The notes beneath the pieces were generated by a model that saw only the letters and a list, made by a program, of their open reading frames with translations, did no database searches and was not told the origin of the DNA. A program made the position numbers and the translations under genes. From Porphyromonadaceae bacterium UBA7176 (GTDB taxonomy: Bacteria > Bacteroidota > Bacteroidia > Bacteroidales > Muribaculaceae): a stretch of 27,248 bases of DNA. Each line of letters begins with the position of its first letter. The first letter of the stretch is position 1. Where the stretch lies: positions 96,645 to 123,892 of the forward strand of contig DKVO01000033.1 of NCBI GenBank assembly GCA_002491245.1, in the 5' to 3' direction. This document shows, one piece after another, positions 15,083 to 23,075 of the stretch.

Positions 15083-16816
15083 ATGTCACTAAGTCCAGCA
15101 ACGGGCACCGAACTCGCCGGCCGTGCGATGCGCAAGGCCGTAGACTTCCACCCAAAACTCTTCCATGCTCTGCGTCATTACAACGCTGCAAGACTCAAGA
15201 CCGACATCATAGCCGGTATCGTCGTAGGCATCGTCGCACTTCCTCTCGCCATCGCATTCGGTATCGCATCAGGCGTAAGCCCGACAATCGGCCTGGTCAC
15301 CGCAATCATCGGTGGCTTTATGGTATCATTTTTCGGCGGCAACTCCGTCCAGATTGGCGGCCCAACCGGTGCATTTATCGTCATAGTATACAACATCATA
15401 GCTCAGTTCGGACTCCACGGACTCGCCGTCGCCACATTCATGGCCGGCGTATTGCTTGTGCTCCTCGGCCTATTCAGGCTCGGCACGGTGATCAAATTCA
15501 TCCCCTACCCCATCGTGGTCGGTTTCACAGCAGGTATCGCCCTCACAATATTCTCCACCCAGGTCAACGACTTCCTCGGCCTCGGCCTGCGCGACATCCC
15601 CGGACAGTTCATACCCAAATGGGGATTGTACTTCCAGTCGCTGGCCAACATTTCGCTGCCAACGCTGGCCACGGCACTCGTCTCCCTGTTCATCATCGTG
15701 CTCACGCCGAAGATTTCGAAACGCCTGCCCGGCGCACTGATTGCGATCATCGTGGTCACTGCCGCATCATACTTCCTCGCAATGGCTTTCGACTGGTATA
15801 AAGTCGAGACTATCGGCGACCGCTTCGGCACAATGGCCACCGACATCCCCACACCACACGGCTTCACCCTCAACATGGCCACGATAAACATGCTCCTGCC
15901 ATCAGCTTTCACTATTGCTGTCCTCGGAGCGATAGAGAGCCTGCTGTCGGCCACTGTAGCCGACGGTATCACCAGTTCGCGCACCAACAGCAACACCGAG
16001 CTCATCGGACAAGGTATCGCAAACATAACCGTTCCGTTCTTCGGAGGCATACCCGTCACCGGTGCCATCGCTCGCACCATGACAAACATCACCAACGGTG
16101 GCCGTACACCCGTCGCCGGCATAGTCCACGCGCTCGTCCTGCTGCTCATCTTCCTTTTCGCCATGCCGCTGATCAACTTCGTGCCTATGGCCACACTCGC
16201 AGCCGTGCTCATGGTGGTGGCCTACAACATGAGCGGATGGCGCACCGTCGTATCTCTCTTCCACGCACCCAAGAGCGACATATCCGTACTCCTCGCCACA
16301 TTCATCCTCACCGTCATTTTCGACCTCACCATCGCAATCGAGATGGGCCTCCTCCTGGCTATTGTGCTGTTCCTCCGCCGCGTGACAGAGAACACCGAGA
16401 TAAAGGTATACTCCGAGCAGCTCGACGTTGCGGAAGGCACCGACCTGAGCCAGCATGAGGTCCTCGACGTAGCCAAAGGCGTAGGTGTATACGAAATCGA
16501 TGGTCCTTTCTTCTTCGGCGTCGCAACAAAATTCGACGAACTCATGCGCTCTGCGCTCGCCGAAAAACCACTCGTCCGCATAATCCGTATGCGCAAAGTT
16601 TCATTCATCGACGCCACAGGCCTCCACAACCTCGAGGTGCTTATCCGCTCCTCGCAGAAAGAAGGCATACACATCGTCCTGTCCGGCGTAAAAGACAACG
16701 TCCGCACTGTGCTCGAACACGCCGGCATCGACAAACTCATCGGCGCCGACCATATCTGCGACCATATAACCAAAGCCGTCAAAATGGCCAACATCATCGC
16801 CACAGCAAAAAAATAA
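15083..16816 (+). CDS. SulP-family anion transporter with STAS domain
   Basis: The 577-residue inner-membrane protein has the SLC26/SulP layout. A short cytoplasmic N-terminus precedes DIIAGIVVGIVALPLAIAFG, the family signature, then about a dozen hydrophobic segments with GGNSVQIGGPTGAF and GGIPVTGAIARTMTN, where the anion site and re-entrant helices lie. A C-terminal STAS domain (about residues 468-570) includes SFIDATGL with D510. Relatives carry sulfate or bicarbonate with sodium or protons; the substrate cannot be read here, and no sulfate-assimilation or carbonic anhydrase gene is adjacent. It is monocistronic between its own promoter and the hairpin at 16836-16869. Confidence 0.93.
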   Translation: MSLSPATGTELAGRAMRKAVDFHPKLFHALRHYNAARLKTDIIAGIVVGIVALPLAIAFGIASGVSPTIGLVTAIIGGFMVSFFGGNSVQIGGPTGAFIVIVYNIIAQFGLHGLAVATFMAGVLLVLLGLFRLGTVIKFIPYPIVVGFTAGIALTIFSTQVNDFLGLGLRDIPGQFIPKWGLYFQSLANISLPTLATALVSLFIIVLTPKISKRLPGALIAIIVVTAASYFLAMAFDWYKVETIGDRFGTMATDIPTPHGFTLNMATINMLLPSAFTIAVLGAIESLLSATVADGITSSRTNSNTELIGQGIANITVPFFGGIPVTGAIARTMTNITNGGRTPVAGIVHALVLLLIFLFAMPLINFVPMATLAAVLMVVAYNMSGWRTVVSLFHAPKSDISVLLATFILTVIFDLTIAIEMGLLLAIVLFLRRVTENTEIKVYSEQLDVAEGTDLSQHEVLDVAKGVGVYEIDGPFFFGVATKFDELMRSALAEKPLVRIIRMRKVSFIDATGLHNLEVLIRSSQKEGIHIVLSGVKDNVRTVLEHAGIDKLIGADHICDHITKAVKMANIIATAKK

Positions 16817-16835
16817 TAACCGTCAGCAAACAACA

Positions 16836-16869
16836 AACGGGGCATTTTCTGTGACGAAAATGCCCCGTT
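16836..16869. terminator. Shared hairpin terminator between SulP and sufE genes
   Basis: A perfect 13-base-pair stem (16836-16848 with 16857-16869) with an 8-base loop sits between two convergent genes. The T tracts on either side are short, so it is probably a bidirectional but modest terminator. Confidence 0.7.
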
Positions 16870-16887
16870 CGCTTATCTTATACAGCC

Positions 16888-17310
16888 CTATGCTTTAGCC
16901 TTAAACGCAGCAGCGTAGGCACGCATCTGCTTGAGCATCGCAACAAGGCCGTTGCTGCGCGTCGGCGAAAGGTGCTCGGCAAGGCCGATATCATTTATGA
17001 AATGAAGGTCGGCCGACAGAATTTCGTCGGGAGTATGGCCCGACAGCACATCGACAAGCATCGAGATGATGCCCTTCACGATTATCGCGTCGGAGTCTGC
17101 CCGATACTCCACCGTCCCGTCAGCACTCAGTTCGGCATCAAGCCACACACGGCTCTGACAACCTTCGATAAGGCGGTCGGGCGTCTTTAGATTTTCGGGC
17201 AGCGGAGGAAGGCTGTTACCCATATCGATTATACAGGCATAGCGGTCCATCCAATCGTCGATATCGGCGAACTCTTCTACAAGTTCCCTCTCTTTTTCTT
17301 CAATAGTCAT
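16888..17310 (-). CDS. sufE: SufE-family cysteine desulfurase sulfur acceptor
   Basis: The 140-residue cytoplasmic protein takes persulfide sulfur from the cysteine desulfurase SufS and passes it to the Fe-S scaffold. The acceptor cysteine is C51 in LIEGCQSRVWL, the same position as in the Escherichia coli protein, and the C-terminal part carries LHFINDIGLAEHLSPTRSNGL, the usual SufE ending. Its start codon shares one base with the upstream stop (TGATG), so it is translationally coupled to the M28 peptidase gene. The suf scaffold and desulfurase genes are not in this window. Confidence 0.93.
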   Translation of the reverse strand: MTIEEKERELVEEFADIDDWMDRYACIIDMGNSLPPLPENLKTPDRLIEGCQSRVWLDAELSADGTVEYRADSDAIIVKGIISMLVDVLSGHTPDEILSADLHFINDIGLAEHLSPTRSNGLVAMLKQMRAYAAAFKAKA

Positions 17311-18323
17311 CAGTAGCGTTTTTCTTTATAGACAACATTAAGCACCGTCTCGCCGACAGCCTTGAGAGTCTTCGTGTCGATGTAGTTTATGTCATCGTCG
17401 ACAGTATGCCATACAGGCGGAAACGATTGGGTCTGGTCGTTGAGACACTCGATTATCACAGTCGTCGGTATGCCGGCACGGGTAAGGAACACATGGTCGT
17501 CGGTCACACCACCACCCACACGGCGTATAAACCTGTCGTTATGATTGATATTTTCAGCCTCGCTCCACACCTTTATTGTCGGGTTGGCAGCATTGGCCTG
17601 CGAAAAATATTCATAATAGAAACGGGCGTCACGGCCGCCTACCATATCGAGCAAAATACCGTAGACAGGCAGATTTTCGGGATGGTAAGGAGGCATACCT
17701 TGCTTGATCCAATATTGCGAACCGAGACACCAGGTATCTTCATTGTCCGAGAAGCCTTTGTCATCGCCATAATCCTCTGCATCGATAAACATCAAGTCGA
17801 CACCTACATTAGGGTCCTTTATCGCCAGATTTCGTGCTATCTCAAGGAGCACAGCCACACCCGAAGCACCATCGTTGGCCCCGGGAACAGGCTTGGAATG
17901 ATTGCCGGAGTCGTGATCTTTATCCGCCCACGGGCGCGTGTCCCAATGCGCGGCAAGCAATATGCGCCGCGGAGCATTGATGTTGTATCCGGCTATAATA
18001 TTGGTTATGGGCAATTTCGTGCCGTCATAAGCTGTCACGATGCCATCCTGTATCATCAGGGAGTCGGCACCGAAACCTTCCAAACGGTTTATTATGTAGT
18101 CACGGCAGGCACGATGCCCTTCGCTGCCCGGCACTCTCGGGCCGAAGGCCAACTGCTCAGTTATGTAACGGTAAGCGCTGTCGGCGCTGAATTGACCGAG
18201 TATCTGCGAGGTCCGGTCGGGCTGCTGCTCAGCATCGGATTTCGTCTTTTCTTTCCCCACACACGCGGAGTTTATAGCGCCGAGGAGCATCGCTCCGGCG
18301 ATCATGACTATCCATTTTTTCAT
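17310..18323 (-). CDS. M28-family zinc metallopeptidase / glutaminyl cyclase-like, exported
   Basis: The 337-residue protein has an N-terminal export signal with a cysteine at 21 (NSAC), possibly lipidated though -3 is atypical. The M28 metal ligands are visible: H126 in AAHWDTRPWAD, D151 in GANDGASGVAVLLE, E183 in DAEDYGD and H306 in WHTVDDDINYID; D226 in LLDMVGG is a probable further ligand or acidic residue. The D-[TS]-R-P and single-chain layout recall bacterial glutaminyl-peptide cyclotransferases, so either an aminopeptidase or N-terminal pyroglutamate formation is possible. The ATG at 18323 is chosen because the promoter (18344-18375) excludes the upstream in-frame start at 18374. It is followed by sufE with a one-base overlap. 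Confidence 0.88.
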   Translation of the reverse strand: MKKWIVMIAGAMLLGAINSACVGKEKTKSDAEQQPDRTSQILGQFSADSAYRYITEQLAFGPRVPGSEGHRACRDYIINRLEGFGADSLMIQDGIVTAYDGTKLPITNIIAGYNINAPRRILLAAHWDTRPWADKDHDSGNHSKPVPGANDGASGVAVLLEIARNLAIKDPNVGVDLMFIDAEDYGDDKGFSDNEDTWCLGSQYWIKQGMPPYHPENLPVYGILLDMVGGRDARFYYEYFSQANAANPTIKVWSEAENINHNDRFIRRVGGGVTDDHVFLTRAGIPTTVIIECLNDQTQSFPPVWHTVDDDINYIDTKTLKAVGETVLNVVYKEKRY

Positions 18324-18343
18324 AGCTATGTTTTTCGTCACAG

Positions 18344-18375
18344 CAAAGTTACAAAAAAGCAACAAACCCGACAAA
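18344..18375 (-). promoter_or_regulatory. Promoter of the M28 peptidase-sufE operon
   Basis: On the minus strand, TAACTTTG (complement of 18344-18351) follows TTTG (complement of 18372-18375) at 20 bases. The leader is only about 14 bases. Confidence 0.7.
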
Positions 18376-18408
18376 TTTTAAATACAATATTTTTGCGCCC
18401 ACATGAAT

Positions 18409-18441
18409 ACAGGCCGGAACGGCATGCACCGTCCGGCCTGT
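18409..18441 (-). terminator. Hairpin after tatC, probable operon terminator
   Basis: A 13-base-pair stem with one bulged base (18409-18422 with 18429-18441) and a 6-base loop, 25 bases after the tatC stop. There is no clear T run downstream, so it may stabilise the 3' end rather than terminate on its own. Confidence 0.5.
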
Positions 18442-18466
18442 AACAATATGATTTACAACAGATAGA

Positions 18467-19375
18467 TTACTGTTTCTCAGATTTCTCCTCATCATCCTCG
18501 TCTTCACTGCCACTGCCGAAAAGACGTTCGTAGTCTTCGTCGCCGGTGTAGTGTGGACGGTCCTCGTCATCATCCTCATCCTCCTCCGGCGCCTTTTTAC
18601 GGGCAAGGAGGATACTGAGCTCAAACAGCATGTAGATCGGCACAAAGACAACCATCAGGGTGAAGGGGTCGCCGGTCGGGGTGATGATTGCCGACAGCAC
18701 AAGCAGACCCACTACTGCCTGACGACGGTAATTCTTCAGGAAGTCTGAGGTCACAAGGCCAATTCGCGACAATACCCACACCACAAAAGGCAACTCGAAC
18801 ACAATACCCATCACGAATATCAACATCAAGAAATTATCGATATACGAATTGAGCGAAATCATGTTGGTAATCTCCGCACTGAGGTCATACTGGGCCAGGA
18901 AGCGGAAGGTAAACGGAAAGACAACGAAATAGCCCAACGTGCAACCGATATAGAACATCGGCACACCAAAAGCGAGCAACACCACCACACTGCGGCGTTC
19001 ATTGTCATAAAGGGCCGGGCGCACAAAACGCCACAGCTCAGCGATAAGATAGGGGAATATGAGAAGAAACGCAAGACAGAACGACGTGCTGATATGCGTC
19101 GTGAACTGCGACGCAAGCTTAACATTGATGATATCTACCGAAAAATCGCTGCTGAAATCAGGAAAGAATGTACCATCTCCGCCAAGCCCGTTGAGCCATC
19201 GGTAAAGCACGAAATCGCTCGTTGTCGGAGCAAGGATCACGTTGTTGAATACATACGGCATGACGCAAAAACACACGCCTGCAAGAAGCAGATACACTAC
19301 CACCACTCGCATAAGCACCCATCGGAGAGCCTCGAGGTGCGACCAGAACGACATTTCTGAATCTTGTGTTGACAT
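18467..19375 (-). CDS. tatC: Sec-independent translocase subunit TatC
   Basis: The 302-residue inner-membrane protein recognises twin-arginine signal peptides and, with TatA, exports folded proteins. Hallmarks are the N-terminal FWSHLEALR, PALYDNERR after the second membrane segment, GYFVVFPFTFRFL, the NSYIDNFLMLIFVMGIVFELP segment and ITPTGDPFTL, with six hydrophobic segments. Residues from about 259 form a 44-residue tail in which about half the residues are Asp or Glu; this acidic tail is longer than in classical TatC. It is the last gene of the Gfo/Idh-Tat operon, 50 bases after the isomerase gene. TatB is absent, so a two-component TatAC system is inferred. Confidence 0.95.
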   Translation of the reverse strand: MSTQDSEMSFWSHLEALRWVLMRVVVVYLLLAGVCFCVMPYVFNNVILAPTTSDFVLYRWLNGLGGDGTFFPDFSSDFSVDIINVKLASQFTTHISTSFCLAFLLIFPYLIAELWRFVRPALYDNERRSVVVLLAFGVPMFYIGCTLGYFVVFPFTFRFLAQYDLSAEITNMISLNSYIDNFLMLIFVMGIVFELPFVVWVLSRIGLVTSDFLKNYRRQAVVGLLVLSAIITPTGDPFTLMVVFVPIYMLFELSILLARKKAPEEDEDDDEDRPHYTGDEDYERLFGSGSEDEDDEEKSEKQ

Positions 19376-19425
19376 AAGAAAAACAGTATCGGAGAGAGTT
19401 TTTAAAGGATATTTTGGAGTAAACC

Positions 19426-20337
19426 TTATTTAGCCACAGGATAGCTGGCCTTTACAAACGGAGCTTCGATAAGATAATCGGCGCTCTCTTTGGCACCCTT
19501 CTCGGCACCGTCGGTAAACTTCTCGATTTCAACGAAGAAGTTCTCGACACCGGCTTTGTCGGCGTTATTGAAGATAGCGTCGAAGCCAACCATACCGCTC
19601 TGACCAATTTCGCGGCGGTCTTTGATATGGAGCAGACGGAAACGGCCGGGATATTTGTTGAAAAGATCAACCGGAGCCTCGTGACCCATCATGGTCCAGT
19701 ACACGTCCATCTCGAAGAACACGTTTTCGGGATCAGTGTTCTCGATCATGTAGTTGAGCATAGTCTGATCCTCTACTTTCTGGAACTCATGCGAGTGATT
19801 GTGGTATCCGAACTTGAGACCCTGCGCGGCGGCACGGCGGCCAACTTCGTTATACGACTCGCAGATAGCCTTGAGTGTCGACAGGCTGTCGGGAACATTC
19901 GACCAGGGCACAACGACATACTCTATGCCGGCAGCCTTGTGGTCGGCCAGGGTTTTGTCCCACCACTTGTAAAAGTCTTCGGTATTGCCCGACACAATTT
20001 CCTCTTTGGTGAGAGTGCGTCCGGTGTGCGACGAAAGAGCCTTCACGCCGGCAGCATCGGCAGCTGCCTTGAACTCTTCGGGGGTAAGACCGTAGAACTT
20101 GCCGTTCTCATGGTCGTAATTGGCAGCTTCGACAGCGGTATAGCCCATCTTGGACAAGGTGTCGAGCAGGGCCGGAAGGTTGTTTTCATAGGCCTGACCC
20201 GGCTCAAGAAGCTGACGCATCGAATAGAGCTGGATGCCGATTTCCTTTTTTTCGGCGGCATCGCTGCCCGAGCACGATGTCAGCGACATAGCGGCCACGA
20301 GGCCTGCTGCTGCCATCAACTTGATATTTTTGAACAT
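19426..20337 (-). CDS. Sugar phosphate isomerase/epimerase-type TIM-barrel lipoprotein
   Basis: The 303-residue protein has a lipoprotein signal with C22 (LTSC). The rest is an AP-endonuclease family 2 TIM barrel: GIQLYSMR at residues 34-41, the metal-site strand GYHNHSHEF (H179, H181), FEMDVYW (D211), LLHIKD (H237) and VEIE (E270/E272). Lipidated members found beside Gfo/Idh oxidoreductases and DUF1080 proteins have been linked to beta-elimination of 3-keto-glycosides, so I infer a periplasmic lyase or epimerase rather than a sugar-phosphate enzyme. It lies after a strong hairpin (20379-20421), with AAAGGAC near its start, and 50 bases before tatC. Family is firm; the reaction is inferred. 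Confidence 0.88.
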   Translation of the reverse strand: MFKNIKLMAAAGLVAAMSLTSCSGSDAAEKKEIGIQLYSMRQLLEPGQAYENNLPALLDTLSKMGYTAVEAANYDHENGKFYGLTPEEFKAAADAAGVKALSSHTGRTLTKEEIVSGNTEDFYKWWDKTLADHKAAGIEYVVVPWSNVPDSLSTLKAICESYNEVGRRAAAQGLKFGYHNHSHEFQKVEDQTMLNYMIENTDPENVFFEMDVYWTMMGHEAPVDLFNKYPGRFRLLHIKDRREIGQSGMVGFDAIFNNADKAGVENFFVEIEKFTDGAEKGAKESADYLIEAPFVKASYPVAK

Positions 20338-20378
20338 AGTTTTAAGTCCTTTTATGTTTGACAGAGTATAATATTGCG

Positions 20379-20421
20379 AAAAATGACGGGATTTAAAAAT
20401 CGTCGTTTTTAAATCCCGTCA
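20379..20421 (-). terminator. Intra-operon terminator-like hairpin
   Basis: A perfect 16-base-pair stem (20384-20399 with 20406-20421) with a 6-base loop, followed on the minus strand by five T (20379-20383). It lies in the 105-base gap between the DUF1080 gene and the isomerase gene. No canonical promoter is visible between it and the isomerase, so it probably works as a partial terminator or 3'-end stabiliser. Confidence 0.75.
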
Positions 20422-20442
20422 GAGAGGTTCTTTAAGTTACAA

Positions 20443-21318
20443 TTATTCGCCGAGGGGTTTCACACGGATATTGCGGTACCACACATCGTCGCCGTGGTCC
20501 TGAAGGCCGATGTAGCCTTCGTGATTCTCGCCACCGAGGTTGTTGAGAAGCTCGAATGCGAGGGGCCATTTCTCCTGGCTGAACTTGCTGTTCTGGAGGA
20601 GTTCGGTCCATTGCGGAGTCCAGAGGTGGTATTCAACCACGTTCTCACCGTTCTGCGAGTGAACTACAGTGCCTTTGTATACAAGGATTTTAGCCTTGTT
20701 CCATTCGCCGGCAGGATTTTGGTTCTGGGGCTTGGCAGGGATCATGTCGTAGAGCGAGGCCGACTGACGGTTGCCGTCCTTGCCGAGCTGAGCATCGGGG
20801 TGGTTGGCATTGTCGAGAACCTGATACTCGGGAGCTGAGATGTAGATAGGCTGAAGCTGCTCTTCACCCTGGTCGTTCTTGGCCATAACTTCCTGAGCGA
20901 GGAAGAAGATACCCGAGTTACCGCCCTTCGAAACTTTCCATTCGAGTTCGAGCTCGAAATCTTTGAGTTTGTTGGCGAAGATAAGGTCGCCACCGTCGCC
21001 GGTCTGGGCTTCACCGCCACCTGAACCGTTGAACTTGATAGCGCCGTCTTCAACTACCCAGCGACCGGGCACGGTGTCACGGCCATAGCCGCGCCAGCCA
21101 TTGCCAAGGTTCTTGCCGTCGAAGATCACATAGTAACCGTCGGCGTCCTTGGGGAACGAAGTCAGGTCTACCTGCTCTTTTTCGAGGACTGTGTAAGCAG
21201 GAGTATTTGCTACTGCTGCATCGTCCTGAGCCTCAGCTTCAGCTTCGGCTGCTTTTTTCTGTCCGCAAGATGCCATAAGTGCAAGTGCGATGGGTGCGAT
21301 GAAAAGAATTTTTTTCAT
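20443..21318 (-). CDS. DUF1080 lipoprotein (3-keto-glycoside hydrolase/hydratase family)
   Basis: The 291-residue protein has a lipoprotein signal with C18 (LMASC), then a 25-residue Ala/Glu-rich linker, and a concanavalin-like DUF1080 domain (PF06439). Recognisable parts are YVIFDGKNLGNGWRGYG near residues 63-79, FELELEWKVSKGGNSGIFF in the middle, PEYQVLDNANHPDA, and the ending GYIGLQDHGDDVWYRNIRVKPL. Members next to Gfo/Idh oxidoreductases act on 3-keto-glucosides or their elimination products. A periplasmic location fits the lipoprotein signal and the Tat-exported partner encoded 24 bases upstream. The name of the family is sure; the substrate is not. Confidence 0.9.
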   Translation of the reverse strand: MKKILFIAPIALALMASCGQKKAAEAEAEAQDDAAVANTPAYTVLEKEQVDLTSFPKDADGYYVIFDGKNLGNGWRGYGRDTVPGRWVVEDGAIKFNGSGGGEAQTGDGGDLIFANKLKDFELELEWKVSKGGNSGIFFLAQEVMAKNDQGEEQLQPIYISAPEYQVLDNANHPDAQLGKDGNRQSASLYDMIPAKPQNQNPAGEWNKAKILVYKGTVVHSQNGENVVEYHLWTPQWTELLQNSKFSQEKWPLAFELLNNLGGENHEGYIGLQDHGDDVWYRNIRVKPLGE

Positions 21319-21342
21319 TTCTGTCTATTGGTTGGTTTTATG

Positions 21343-22818
21343 TTATGCCGGCATCTCGGGAAGGTTCCAGCCAGAGCGGTAGTTATGCTTGATGAGCTCG
21401 GCTGCAAATTCCTGTGCGTTGACGGGATCGGTCCAGGTCTTGTCGAACGAGGGGTGACCGTTGTGGATTGTGAAACCGTCTTTGATAACGGTGCGGAGAG
21501 TTTCGTCCGGACCGATGTTGGTGAACACCATGTTGTCGCCATCCCATTCGAGGGTCTTGTTGAGGCCCTGGAGACGTACTGCGAGGACACCCATAGCGAT
21601 CATTTCGTTGAAAGGACCGGCTTCCTGGAATGTCGAGGTAAGCTGACGACGGTTAGCCTTGTCTTCCTTGCAAGCGCCTACCCAGTCCATTTCGTGGCTG
21701 GTCTTCACGCGGCGGTGTACCTTCGGAGCTTCGGGTTTGCGGCCTGAGAGCAGGAAGGGGTTCTGACCGTAGCAACCGCATACGAGGGTGTCTTTGGTAC
21801 CGTGGAAGATGGTGAGACCACCGCCTTCGCGCATAAGTTCCATACCCTGGGGGAAACCTTCGGGACGATCGGGCATCATGCCGCCGTCGTACCAGTGGAT
21901 TTCAACTTCGGGCATACCAACCTTGGGCATGTTGTCACGGGCAGGGAAGATCATCTTCACGTGCTGTGCCTGAGGTGCGCAAGCGTTGAGAAGGAGTGTC
22001 GACGAACCTTCAACTTTGGTAGGATAGCCAAGTTTGAGGGCCTTGAAGGGCTGGTGGAGGATGTGGCAGGCCATATCGCCGAGGGCGCCTGTACCGTAGT
22101 CCCACCATCCGCGCCAGTTCCAGGGCTGATAGAGTTCGCTATAGGGGTTTACTTTTGCAGGACCCGAGAAGAGATCCCAGTTGAGGGTCTTGGGGATTTT
22201 GTCTACCTTTTCGGGGCTGTTGAGACCCTGGGGCCAGATAGGACGGTCGGTAGCGCATTCTACTTTGTATACCTCGCCGATCTCGCCGTTCCAGATCCAG
22301 TCGCAAACGGTAGCTGTGCCGTCGCCCGAAGCACCCTGGTTACCCATCTGGGTAGCTACGCCGGTCGAATCGGCAAGACGGGTGAGAAGACGCGACTCGT
22401 ATACCGAGTGGGTAAGAGGTTTCTGGCAGTATACGCCTTTGCCCATAGTCATGGCGTCGGCGGTAACCAGTGCGTGTGTATGGTCGGGGGTAGCGATGAT
22501 GACAGCGTCGATCTCGTTGCCCATTTCATCGAACATTTTGCGGTAGTCCCAGTAGCGTTTTGCTTTAGGGAACTCGTCGAACACGCCTTTTGCATATGCC
22601 CAGTTGACATCGCAGAGACCTACGATGTTTTCTGTATTTTTCACTGCATTGATGTTGGCATGGCCCATACCGCCGATACCTACAGCGGCGATGTTAAGTT
22701 TGTCGCTCGGAGCGACATGTCCGAAGCTCTTGCCCAGCACCGTGTTGGGGACTACAGAAAGACCCAGAGCGGCGGTAGCGCCTGTCTTCAGAAACTGACG
22801 TCTTGAAATTCCTGACAT
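21343..22818 (-). CDS. Tat-exported Gfo/Idh/MocA oxidoreductase
   Basis: The 491-residue protein starts with a classic twin-arginine signal, SRRQFLK at residues 5-11, followed by a hydrophobic stretch to about residue 30. The Rossmann nucleotide site is AAVGIGGMGHANI (G47-G52), and the usual EKP motif appears as CQKP (132-134). Such enzymes carry tightly bound NAD(P) and must fold in the cytoplasm, which explains use of Tat. Relatives oxidise glycosides at C3 to 3-keto sugars. An in-frame upstream start at 22884 would overlap tatA and place 22 extra residues before the signal, so the ATG at 22818 is preferred. It sits between tatA (34 bases) and DUF1080 (24 bases). Substrate is unknown. Confidence 0.93.
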   Translation of the reverse strand: MSGISRRQFLKTGATAALGLSVVPNTVLGKSFGHVAPSDKLNIAAVGIGGMGHANINAVKNTENIVGLCDVNWAYAKGVFDEFPKAKRYWDYRKMFDEMGNEIDAVIIATPDHTHALVTADAMTMGKGVYCQKPLTHSVYESRLLTRLADSTGVATQMGNQGASGDGTATVCDWIWNGEIGEVYKVECATDRPIWPQGLNSPEKVDKIPKTLNWDLFSGPAKVNPYSELYQPWNWRGWWDYGTGALGDMACHILHQPFKALKLGYPTKVEGSSTLLLNACAPQAQHVKMIFPARDNMPKVGMPEVEIHWYDGGMMPDRPEGFPQGMELMREGGGLTIFHGTKDTLVCGCYGQNPFLLSGRKPEAPKVHRRVKTSHEMDWVGACKEDKANRRQLTSTFQEAGPFNEMIAMGVLAVRLQGLNKTLEWDGDNMVFTNIGPDETLRTVIKDGFTIHNGHPSFDKTWTDPVNAQEFAAELIKHNYRSGWNLPEMPA

Positions 22819-22852
22819 AAGTTCGTGGTTTAGATGATTGGTGTATATTGGT

Positions 22853-23053
22853 TTATTTATTTGTTTCTTCGCCGGCTTTCTCAATATCTTTCTCGATATT
22901 GTTCACGCCTTCTTTGAAAGAACGGATACCCTTGCCGATGCCGCGCATCAGTTCAGGTATTTTTTTGCCACCGAAAAGCAGCAGGACAATGAGTGCGATG
23001 ATGATGATCTCACCGCCGCCGAGATTGCCCAAAAATAGGAGATGATTAGTCAT
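22853..23053 (-). CDS. tatA: Sec-independent translocase subunit TatA
   Basis: The 66-residue protein has the TatA pattern: a short N-terminus, one membrane helix (IIIIALIVLLLFG, about residues 16-28), the FGGKKIPEL hinge and an amphipathic helix MRGIGKGIRSFKEG, then a charged tail. TatA multimers form the pore for folded Tat substrates. It lies 22 bases after the first Gfo/Idh gene and 34 bases before the Tat-signal-bearing second one, an arrangement that puts the translocase component directly beside its likely cargo. With TatC distal and no TatB gene, this is a minimal system. Confidence 0.95.
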   Translation of the reverse strand: MTNHLLFLGNLGGGEIIIIALIVLLLFGGKKIPELMRGIGKGIRSFKEGVNNIEKDIEKAGEETNK

Positions 23054-23075
23054 ATATTTGGTTTTGAATTAGGTT

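Noticed and set aside
21802..22806. A 334-codon plus-strand frame opposite the Tat-exported Gfo/Idh gene
   Set aside because: It is a shadow of a certain gene, with no family features. Similar shadows lie opposite the isomerase and the first Gfo/Idh gene.
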